This document shows positions 1-5,851 of a stretch of DNA of 28,125 bases, piece by piece. This DNA comes from Gammaproteobacteria bacterium (GTDB taxonomy: Bacteria; Pseudomonadota; Gammaproteobacteria; SZUA-229). The stretch's first letter is position 1; every line of letters begins with the position of its first letter. Position numbers and translations under genes: made by a program. The notes beneath the pieces are model-generated. The model made no database searches and was not told where the DNA came from. It worked only from the letters and a program-made list of their open reading frames with translations. The DNA lies in the NCBI GenBank assembly GCA_029287815.1, contig JARFQK010000424.1, positions 1 through 28,125 of the forward strand, written 5' to 3'.

Positions 1-71
1 TTGTTGGCGTGTTTTTTGCTGGTGCACTAAAGATTTTGTATTCTACTTTTTTCAAAATAAACAATCGGAAC

Positions 72-1337
72 ATGACTCAATCCTTATCCTTCACCCGCCA
101 CGGTGACAAACTTAATTCAGACTTTTTTGAAGAGTACCTGGTGCGCTTGCTGGAAGAACGCGACCGCAGCGGCTTGACCGATATGGTTCACGAGATCGAT
201 GCGATCATGATCACGGTCGATCCGGGTCATTCGATCAGATATATCGGCGAACTGGCGCTGATGACGCCCTACCATTACCTGGTGACGCTGGAGAGCGAGG
301 ACCACTGGACGCACATTCTGCGCATCGACATGAACTCCCCGGATTTCCTGGTCCGAGAAGTCAAGGATCCGGCAATCCATGGCATATTTCGCAGCCTGAA
401 TGAAGTCTACCCGATCGGGATGCGCAAACCGAACAGCCGTTACATGGGCGAGATTCTGCGTGTCACCAACCTTCACGATGTCGTCGAATGCCAGAAGGCG
501 CGCGAATTCCGATTCTTCTCCCAGGATCAGATTCGTCGACTGCAGCTGCCCGGCAATCTGGCGATCAGCAAACCATCACCGTACACGCACAACATCGTCG
601 CCTACATGGAGCGACCGATCGATCAGATTCGCACTTATTCGCTGGGCATGAGTTCGATTCGTGACGATGTACAGGAAGTGTACCTCGCAGCCAAGGCTTT
701 GCAGGAGGAGCTGGAAATCACCGATCTGATCCAGCCGATCGATCATCTCGCAACACGGATCTACAGTCAGAACCGCGAAGTCGCGATACTCGAATGGCTG
801 TCGTTGTCCAGCTACTACTACTGGGGATCCTATGACATACACGATCAGAATTCCTCGACCAATGTGACCAAGAGCACACATTACTCGAACGAGCTGTTCA
901 GCCCGGCGAAGGTGTTCACCGCTAACAATACGCCATATTTCGTCAATCACCTGGAAAAGCTGCCCTCGCCAACCGAGACCTTTGTGCGCAACTATGGGCC
1001 AAGGCTGCATCATATCGCGCTGGCGGTCAGCGATGGTGAGCGTCATGGCAAGGAAAACATCGAGTTCGTCGTCGAACAGATCGCCTCACAGGGTCGAAAC
1101 TTCCTGCTCGATGTGATCGGCTCCAAGGAAGACGGGCTAAAGCAGATCTTCTCCAGCGCGTCCGAGCATTCTTCATTGATCGTCGAATACGTGCAACGTT
1201 TCGGCAACTTCAACGGCTTTTTCACCAAACAAAATGTCGCCGAATTGACCCATGCGGCCGGCGTCGAAGAAGAGCTGCTCGAGCTGCAGGCGCAGGCCCA
1301 AGTCGAAACCAACGGTGGCAATATCGCCCCGGGGTGA
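72..1337 (+). CDS. HPPD-like VOC-fold metalloprotein, function unknown
   Basis: A 421-residue protein whose C-terminal half resembles the catalytic VOC domain of 4-hydroxyphenylpyruvate dioxygenase. The likely metal ligands are His225 (in IDHLATRIYS), His314 (in LHHIALAV) and Glu372 (in LIVEYVQRFG), the His-His-Glu set of that family; LKQIFS just before the Glu matches the family's LLQIFT strand. The spacing differs from HPPD: only about 58 residues separate the second His from the Glu, against roughly 80 in true HPPD, so a helical segment is missing. The first 200 residues are not recognised, and the C-terminal 30 residues are Glu/Gln/Ala-rich. The frame is open upstream to a GTG at 9, but ATG 72 follows a weak GGA and begins a better-looking protein. 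It stands alone, convergent with the operon to its right. A dioxygenase or other VOC activity is likely; the substrate cannot be told. Confidence 0.7.
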   Translation: MTQSLSFTRHGDKLNSDFFEEYLVRLLEERDRSGLTDMVHEIDAIMITVDPGHSIRYIGELALMTPYHYLVTLESEDHWTHILRIDMNSPDFLVREVKDPAIHGIFRSLNEVYPIGMRKPNSRYMGEILRVTNLHDVVECQKAREFRFFSQDQIRRLQLPGNLAISKPSPYTHNIVAYMERPIDQIRTYSLGMSSIRDDVQEVYLAAKALQEELEITDLIQPIDHLATRIYSQNREVAILEWLSLSSYYYWGSYDIHDQNSSTNVTKSTHYSNELFSPAKVFTANNTPYFVNHLEKLPSPTETFVRNYGPRLHHIALAVSDGERHGKENIEFVVEQIASQGRNFLLDVIGSKEDGLKQIFSSASEHSSLIVEYVQRFGNFNGFFTKQNVAELTHAAGVEEELLELQAQAQVETNGGNIAPG

Positions 1338-1362
1338 TTCACCTCGTCGGGCAGGTTGTTTT

Positions 1363-1453
1363 AACGCAAAGGCGCAGAGACGCAAAGAGCGCAGAGGAAA
1401 ACTGGTTGTTTGCTGAGATTGGAGAACTCACTGAGAGCCAGCATGACCGCCCG
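1363..1453 (+). repeat. GCAGAG-type interspersed repeat, copy 1
   Basis: A unit of about 91 bp starting AACGCAAAGGCGCAGAGACG, followed by GTTGTTTG, GAGAACTCACTG and ending in GCCCG. The same order of blocks recurs in direct orientation at 1637-1729, so the repeating unit is longer than the purine-rich core. It begins 25 bp after the stop codon of the HPPD-like gene. Confidence 0.8.
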
Positions 1454-1460
1454 CGGGATT

Positions 1461-1482
1461 CGTAGGGTGCGCCATGCGCACC
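1461..1482. repeat. GTAGGGTGCGC palindromic repeat, copy 1
   Basis: CGTAGGGTGCGCCATGCGCA and the following CC contain the inverted arms GGTGCGC/GCGCACC around a short centre. Related copies lie at 1585-1606 and, inverted, at 1774-1796. This is a REP-like small palindrome family. Confidence 0.7.
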
Positions 1483-1524
1483 ATGAACCGAAAATCATTG
1501 AGCGGTCTTTCCTGAGATTTCAAA

Positions 1525-1550
1525 TGTAGGAGCGGCTTTAGCCGCGAATT
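1525..1550. repeat. GTAGGAGCGG palindromic repeat, single arm
   Basis: TGTAGGAGCGGCTTTAGCCG followed by CGAATT holds the internal palindrome CGGCTTTAGCCG. The same element occurs as a perfect inverted pair at 14042-14111, with CTTCAG in place of CTTTAG. It belongs to a REP-like family widespread in gammaproteobacteria. Confidence 0.8.
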
Positions 1551-1584
1551 GCGCGCGATACGCTGGTTCGCTCGCGGCCAACGC

Positions 1585-1606
1585 CGTAGGGTGCGCCGTG
1601 CGCACC
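1585..1606. repeat. GTAGGGTGCGC palindromic repeat, copy 2
   Basis: CGTAGGGTGCGCCGTGCGCA and the following CC, nearly identical to the copy at 1461 (one base changed in the centre). It is followed by CGCCTGGTAG, echoed at about 1755-1765 as CGCTTGGTAG. Confidence 0.7.
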
Positions 1607-1636
1607 GCCTGGTAGCCGGCTTTCGGGCTTGTAGGC

Positions 1637-1729
1637 AACGCAGAGGGCGCAGAGACGCAGAGAGCGCAAAGAAAAACTCGTTGTTTGTTCAGATCGCAGA
1701 ACTCACTGCACGGCAGCAGAAGACGCCCG
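1637..1729 (+). repeat. GCAGAG-type interspersed repeat, copy 2
   Basis: A direct copy of the 1363 unit: AACGCAGAGGGCGCAGAGAC, then AAAAACTCGTTGTTTG, GCAGAACTCACTG and a terminal GCCCG. It is about 93 bp and sits in the same orientation as copy 1, with the two palindromic families lying between the copies. Confidence 0.8.
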
Positions 1730-1773
1730 AAAGGACCCTGGGTGTACAGCACGCACCGCTTGGTAGGCTGCTG

Positions 1774-1796
1774 CGGTGCGCGCGGCGCACCCTACC
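1774..1796. repeat. GTAGGGTGCGC palindromic repeat, copy 3 (inverted)
   Basis: GGTGCGCGCGGCGCACCCTA carries the same arms and ends with CCCTAC, the reverse complement of the GTAGGG end of the copies at 1461 and 1585. It is therefore inverted relative to them. Confidence 0.65.
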
Positions 1797-1818
1797 GCCG
1801 ATTCTGAAACAAAAAAAT

Positions 1819-1857
1819 TCCTCTTCGCGCCCTCTGCGTCTCTGCGCCTTTGCGTTG
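1819..1857 (-). repeat. GCAGAG-type interspersed repeat, copy 3 (inverted core)
   Basis: Read on the minus strand this is AACGCAAAGGCGCAGAGACG followed by CAGAGGGCGCGAAGAGGAA, the purine-rich core of the 1363 and 1637 units in opposite orientation. It ends about 13 bp beyond the stop codon of the transglutaminase-like gene. Confidence 0.8.
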
Positions 1858-1870
1858 AGAAATCAGCGAA

Positions 1871-2749
1871 TCAGATTCTTTCGACGTCGACGGAGACTTG
1901 CAGTTTGTTTTTGTCGCCCCCGCCGAAGACCACGCCTTTGAGCGGTGCGACGTCACCGTAATCCCTGCCCCAGGCCACGGTGATGTGCTGCTCGTTGGGT
2001 ATTTGCGCGTTAGTTGGGTCAAAATCGACCCAGCCCTGGTGCGGTACGAACACACTGAACCAGGCATGTGACGCATCCGCGCCGATCAGGCGCTGGCTCC
2101 CCGCAGGCGGTATCGTTTCGAGATAGCCACTGACATAACGGGCAGCCAAACCCCGCATTCGCAGGCAAGCTATCGCCAGATGGGCAAAATCCTGGCATAC
2201 GCCCTTGCGGTGCCTGAGCACTTCCTCCAGTGGTGTGGCGATCGAACTGAAGCCGGGTACGTAAGCAAAATCCTGGTAGATGCGGTGCATCAAGTCCTCC
2301 ACGGCCTCGAGCACGGGCCGATTCGGCGAGAAAGACAGCCCGGTATAGGCATCAACCTCAGCGCTGAATTCGACAAAGTCAGATTCGAGCAGATACAGCC
2401 GCGCATCCATCGTTTCAGGGTCAGTCACAGTCTGCATATGATTCACTGCTTGTTCCCAGCTGATCGGAAAAGCATTATCCAGCAACGAACCTGCTGACAG
2501 GATATCGACCTCACTGATTGCCGTTACCACCAGCTGGTGGTGCGGATCCTGAATGCTGAAACTGGCCTGGCGGTTGCCAAACAGGTCAGCCCACTCGTTG
2601 ACGGTAATGGGTAGCGGTGCAATCTTGAGTTCGCTGTAGTAGCAGGTCTGTTGCGGCGTATTGCGCGGCATCAGATGCGCGACATTGTGGCACAGCGTCA
2701 CGTTCCGGCTGTAGTTATAGGTGGTGCTGTGGGTGACACGATACTTCAT
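1871..2749 (-). CDS. transglutaminase-like (bacterial TGase N-terminal + core) protein
   Basis: A 292-residue protein with an N-terminal beta domain (MKYRVTHSTTYNYS...) and a papain-like transglutaminase core. The catalytic triad is visible: Cys185 in RKGVCQDFAHL, His228 in DASHAWFSVF and Asp244 in VDFDPTNAQ. Such proteins are cysteine peptidases or amide-forming enzymes; no signal peptide is seen, so a cytoplasmic site is expected. It starts inside the end of the ATP-grasp/alpha-E gene (ATGA overlap), an association known from comparative genomics of predicted peptide-ligase systems, where the TGase-like protein is proposed to cleave or transfer a peptide made by the ATP-grasp enzyme. The substrate is unknown. 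The gene ends next to a repeat. Confidence 0.88.
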   Translation of the reverse strand: MKYRVTHSTTYNYSRNVTLCHNVAHLMPRNTPQQTCYYSELKIAPLPITVNEWADLFGNRQASFSIQDPHHQLVVTAISEVDILSAGSLLDNAFPISWEQAVNHMQTVTDPETMDARLYLLESDFVEFSAEVDAYTGLSFSPNRPVLEAVEDLMHRIYQDFAYVPGFSSIATPLEEVLRHRKGVCQDFAHLAIACLRMRGLAARYVSGYLETIPPAGSQRLIGADASHAWFSVFVPHQGWVDFDPTNAQIPNEQHITVAWGRDYGDVAPLKGVVFGGGDKNKLQVSVDVERI

Positions 2750-5316
2750 GCTTCGGGCCGGGTACGCAGCTGAACCAACTGATGCGGTGTTTCTGCAACG
2801 CGGAAATAGCTTGCCGTCAGCGCATCGGACAGGGCCGGCAAGCGCGTGTTGAGCACATTCAAAAAGGTCTCCAGCGTATCGCGGCGATTCGTTGCTTGGT
2901 TCAGCTGCGCCAGGCGATTGACGTCAGCCAGTCTGACCATTGTCGCGGTTTCCAGACCCAGCCGCTCGAGTTCCGTGCGGCTGCCGCCATCGCTGTGTCG
3001 GGGCAGTCCGGTGACATGCTGCTCCAGTGTCGAGAGCTGGTATGCAAGCGAGCGTGGATTGTTTTCATCATAGATGACCACCTCGAATAGCTCCGGTATC
3101 TTGATGCCATAACGGAAACGCCGCCGGTAGGTCATCAGGCTGTCCACGATCGTCAGCATCGAATCGGACAACAAAATCTGTTCTTCTTCATCGGCAGCTT
3201 CGATGTGCGTCGATTGCAGCAAACGGGTGACTTGCAGCGCCCGCTCCAATCGGCGACCGGTGTCCAGGAAACGCCAGCTGCGCCCGCGGTTCATGTTCTC
3301 GAGCGTCAGTCCCGAAAACGCGGTCAGCGCGGTAACCACACTGTCCAGTTCGTCGAGGGCATCGACCAGGTTTTTCGTTGTGATCGCACGCAGCGAGTAC
3401 AACTCTTTATCAATGATATTGATAATTCGCCAGGTATCAGAGGACAGGCGATCGCGCACCGACCTTGCCGAGCGCAGCAACGCGTTCAGCGTCTGCACCA
3501 GACTTCCATTCTTCATGCCGTCGGAAATGACTGCGAGCAATTCGGCTTCGATTTGGCCAAAATCGTTCAGCACTGACTGATTGGTAAAACCCGGGAATGT
3601 CGTGGTCAGATGCGTCACCGCGTAGAGAAGCCGCCGGAACGCCAGGGTCTCCTGGCCTTCACCGGTCTCGAGAAACTGCAGTGTCAGCCTCAACACGCGG
3701 CTGTTGAACTCCGCGCGCTCAGCATAGCGCCCCACCCAGAACATATTATCGGCAACACGGGCGGGTACCTCACCACCCCTGTCCGGCGCCAGCCGCGCCT
3801 GTCTGCGCTCGGTCAGCAGGCTGACGAATTTCTCGGGCTCGGTCGCGAGCACCCAGGTGTCTTTGCTGATGCCACCAGCCTGATTGGACACCACCAGCTT
3901 GTGTTCCTCGGAAGACACCCGCGTCAGTCCACCCGGCATCACCATATAATCGTTCTGATCGGCAACCAGGAAACTGCGCAATACCGTGTGGCGTGGCTGC
4001 AATCCGTCTTTCAACAACACCGGCACCGTGGACATCGAAAGCATTTCCTGGCCGGTATACAGGTGCGGCTTGGCCTTGATTCGCTGACGCAACAACTCCA
4101 ACTCCGTTTCCGCAAGCTCGGATCCAAAGACGAACCTGAATCCGACGCCAGCATGAATAGGCTTAATCACCATGTGCTGTAGATTGGATAGGACATAATC
4201 ACACTGGGAACGGTCGCCGCACCACCAGACCGGCACCGACGGAATGCGCAGCGATTCACCGAGCAGGACCTTCGACAATTTCGGCAGCAGCGAGAGCAAT
4301 GCCGGGTTCTCGAGAACACCGCTGCCGAGGGGGTTCGCGACGCCGACATTGCCACCACGCGCGACATTGGTCAGACCCGGCACCCCCAGGTAGGAATCAT
4401 CCCGCAGCTCGACCGGGTCGCAATAAGAATCATCCATTCGGCGCAGGATCACGTCGACCGGGCGCAGACCCTCTAACGTGGTCAGCCAGACGCGGCCATC
4501 GCGCACCGTCAGGTCACCACCCTCGACCAGGGTATATCCGAGATAATTAGCCAGATACGCGTGCTCGAAGTAGGCTTCGTTTGCAGGCCCAGGGCTCATC
4601 AGCACGATATTGGGTTCGTCGCCCTGGCGAGGCGACATTTTGTTCAGCGCATGGCGTGCCTTGCGAAAGAAATTGGCGAGCCGGTGTGTATGGGAATCAC
4701 GAAACAGGCTGGGCAGCACACGGGATATCACCAGCCTGTTTTCGAGCGCATAACCGGCCCCCGAAGGTGCTTGGGCGCGATCACTCAGGATGCTGATCCG
4801 CCCCTCGACATCCCGGACCAGGTCCGCCGCGTAAAAAGTCAGTGCGCGCGACCCGGGCATAGGCATATTGAAACAGGGGTACAGGAAACCTTCATGGCCG
4901 TATACCAGTTCGGGTGGGATCACGCCTTTGCGAATCAGCTCACGCGGTCCGTAGATATCTTGCAGCACAAGATTGAGCAGCTCAGCACGCTGCATCAGAC
5001 CGGTTTCTATCGTTCGCCATTCCTCGCTTTCGATCAATAATGGCACCAGATCGAGTTTCCACGGACGGCCCATACCGCCTGGATCGCCGTAGATGTTGTA
5101 GGTCACATCGTTTTCGCGGACCAGCCGCCAGGCTTCCTCGCGCCGATGTTGCAACTCCGCGCTGCCCATATCGTTCAACGCACGCATCAGATAATGCCAA
5201 TGAGAGCGTATGCCTCCATCCCGAGCACACATTTCATCGTGCCCGGTCGTGGCTGCATAGCGCTCGCACAGCGGCGCAGACTTGGCTTGAAACGATTCCG
5301 TTGAGACCTGTCTCAC
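2746..5316 (-). CDS. circularly permuted ATP-grasp / alpha-E domain fusion protein
   Basis: An 856-residue fusion. Residues about 25-500 are a circularly permuted ATP-grasp domain (old DUF404/DUF407), shown by YNIYGD, GFLYPCFNMP, VILRRMDDSYCDPVELRDDSYLG split over adjacent strands, and VIKPIHAG. Residues about 515-850 are an alpha-E helical domain (old DUF403), starting at RVADNMFWVGRYAERAE. In many bacteria these are separate neighbouring genes; here they are one polypeptide. ATP-grasp enzymes of this type are predicted to form peptide or amide bonds; the actual reaction is not known. The start is a GTG without a clear ribosome site. The next ATG (5232, residue 29) would cut the family's N-terminal HDEM-xxx-DG segment, so the upstream start is preferred. 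It overlaps the transglutaminase-like gene by 4 nt. Confidence 0.87.
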   Translation of the reverse strand: MRQVSTESFQAKSAPLCERYAATTGHDEMCARDGGIRSHWHYLMRALNDMGSAELQHRREEAWRLVRENDVTYNIYGDPGGMGRPWKLDLVPLLIESEEWRTIETGLMQRAELLNLVLQDIYGPRELIRKGVIPPELVYGHEGFLYPCFNMPMPGSRALTFYAADLVRDVEGRISILSDRAQAPSGAGYALENRLVISRVLPSLFRDSHTHRLANFFRKARHALNKMSPRQGDEPNIVLMSPGPANEAYFEHAYLANYLGYTLVEGGDLTVRDGRVWLTTLEGLRPVDVILRRMDDSYCDPVELRDDSYLGVPGLTNVARGGNVGVANPLGSGVLENPALLSLLPKLSKVLLGESLRIPSVPVWWCGDRSQCDYVLSNLQHMVIKPIHAGVGFRFVFGSELAETELELLRQRIKAKPHLYTGQEMLSMSTVPVLLKDGLQPRHTVLRSFLVADQNDYMVMPGGLTRVSSEEHKLVVSNQAGGISKDTWVLATEPEKFVSLLTERRQARLAPDRGGEVPARVADNMFWVGRYAERAEFNSRVLRLTLQFLETGEGQETLAFRRLLYAVTHLTTTFPGFTNQSVLNDFGQIEAELLAVISDGMKNGSLVQTLNALLRSARSVRDRLSSDTWRIINIIDKELYSLRAITTKNLVDALDELDSVVTALTAFSGLTLENMNRGRSWRFLDTGRRLERALQVTRLLQSTHIEAADEEEQILLSDSMLTIVDSLMTYRRRFRYGIKIPELFEVVIYDENNPRSLAYQLSTLEQHVTGLPRHSDGGSRTELERLGLETATMVRLADVNRLAQLNQATNRRDTLETFLNVLNTRLPALSDALTASYFRVAETPHQLVQLRTRPEA

Positions 5317-5449
5317 AGTGTTTTTTTCGACTCAGGAAGTTGACTCGTTACTTTACGCGCAGGCTTTCTCTTAGGCAAATGACCAAAATCGCCAATGATC
5401 AAGCGAACCGCCATGGTCCTCCCCAGCCCGAGCTAGCTCGCTCAGGTGT

Positions 5450-5465
5450 TGCAAGAAATGTTCCA
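5450..5465 (-). promoter_or_regulatory. sigma-54 (RpoN) promoter for the ATP-grasp operon
   Basis: On the minus strand the sequence is TGGAACATTTCTTGCA, against the consensus TGGCAC-N5-TTGCW. It has the invariant GG and GC with the required 10-bp spacing and only one mismatch in the conserved hexamer. It points at the ATP-grasp gene and predicts a start near 5439, giving a leader of about 120 nt. Confidence 0.7.
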
Positions 5466-5545
5466 GACTTTTCTGCCCAGATAGCGGATTCCTGCCGCAT
5501 CCGCGCAGAGCACTGGGCCAACGACTGCATCCCACCAGCACATTT

Positions 5546-5562
5546 TGCACGACTTTGGTGCA
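5546..5562 (-). promoter_or_regulatory. NtrC-like enhancer site
   Basis: Read on the minus strand, TGCACCAAAGTCGTGCA matches the NtrC consensus TGCACCAWWWTGGTGCA in both outer TGCAC/GTGCA arms with correct 7-bp spacing; one half-site is perfect and the other has mismatches near the centre. It is centred about 115 bp upstream of the predicted sigma-54 start, the usual distance for an enhancer-binding protein. Nitrogen control of the ATP-grasp operon is inferred. Confidence 0.6.
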
Positions 5563-5598
5563 CGACGCCGTAATGCTGGGTCGTGTCGCACGGGATGA

Positions 5599-5663
5599 AC
5601 AACTATAAGATCGCAGAGGCCGCAGAGACACAGAGGTCGCAGAGAAATGCTGACTATAGTTGT
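5599..5663. repeat. 65-bp GCAGAG repeat with 9-bp inverted ends
   Basis: A GCAGAG-type core (GCAGAGGCCGCAGAGACACA and onward) is bounded exactly by ACAACTATA on the left and its reverse complement TATAGTTGT on the right. No other copy in the window has such ends. Confidence 0.65.
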
Positions 5664-5719
5664 CTTCATGAGTCGTATTGCAGCATCGGGCGGTAGCAAC
5701 CCCGTCCCAGCCGGTATTT

Positions 5720-5734
5720 GTGCGCGCAGCGCAC
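5720..5734. repeat. short GTGCGC/GCGCAC palindrome
   Basis: GTGCGCGCAGCGCAC is a perfect 6-bp inverted repeat around GCA. It resembles the core of the GTAGGGTGCGC family at 1461-1796 but lacks the GTAGGG end, so it may be a degraded copy. Confidence 0.5.
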
Positions 5735-5745
5735 GAACCACCCCA

Positions 5746-5847
5746 GAAAAACTCTGCGTACTCTGCGTCTCCGCGCTCTCTGCGTTTTACACAAAAGCCC
5801 CAAGCGCCGACAATCTCTTTCCGTTCTTTGCGCCTTTGCGGTGAAAA
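5746..5847 (-). repeat. GCAGAG-type interspersed repeat (inverted, two cores)
   Basis: On the minus strand it contains CGCAAAGGCGCAAAGAACGG and, about 30 bp on, AACGCAGAGAGCGCGGAGAC continuing into CGCAGAG repeats. It ends 5 bp from the amylosucrase stop codon, in the same relation to the operon end as the copy at 1819-1857 has to the transglutaminase operon. Confidence 0.75.
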
Positions 5848-5851
5848 TCCG

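Larger units (their letters stand above)
1338..1870. repeat. gene-free repeat mosaic between convergent genes
   Basis: This 533-bp stretch between the convergent HPPD-like and transglutaminase-like genes holds no credible gene. It is built almost wholly of three repeat families: a GCAGAG-rich family in two direct and one inverted copies, a GTAGGGTGCGC palindrome family in three copies, and one GTAGGAGCGG palindrome. Open frames crossing it (for example plus strand 1549-1941) merely translate the repeats into Arg-rich strings. Individual repeats are listed separately. Confidence 0.85.
5317..5851. other. intergenic region with sigma-54 promoter and repeats
   Basis: This 535-bp gap separates the amylosucrase stop from the ATP-grasp operon. 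No credible gene was found. The part near the ATP-grasp gene holds a sigma-54 promoter and an NtrC-like palindrome; the part near amylosucrase holds GCAGAG-type repeats. A perfect 12-bp palindrome, CGAGCTAGCTCG, lies at 5429-5440 and covers the predicted transcription start. Confidence 0.8.

Noticed and set aside
1363..1857. CRISPR array suggested by recurring GCAGAG units
   Set aside because: Copies differ in length, orientation and spacing, there are no unique equal spacers, and no cas genes are near.
1549..1941. Plus-strand open frame of 130 codons in the repeat region
   Set aside because: It translates the GCAGAG and palindromic repeats into Arg-rich sequence and runs into the TGase gene antisense.
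5526..5542. Second NtrC-like site TGCATCCCACCAGCACA
   Set aside because: Only the left arm resembles the consensus; the right arm is not GTGCA, so it is not supported.
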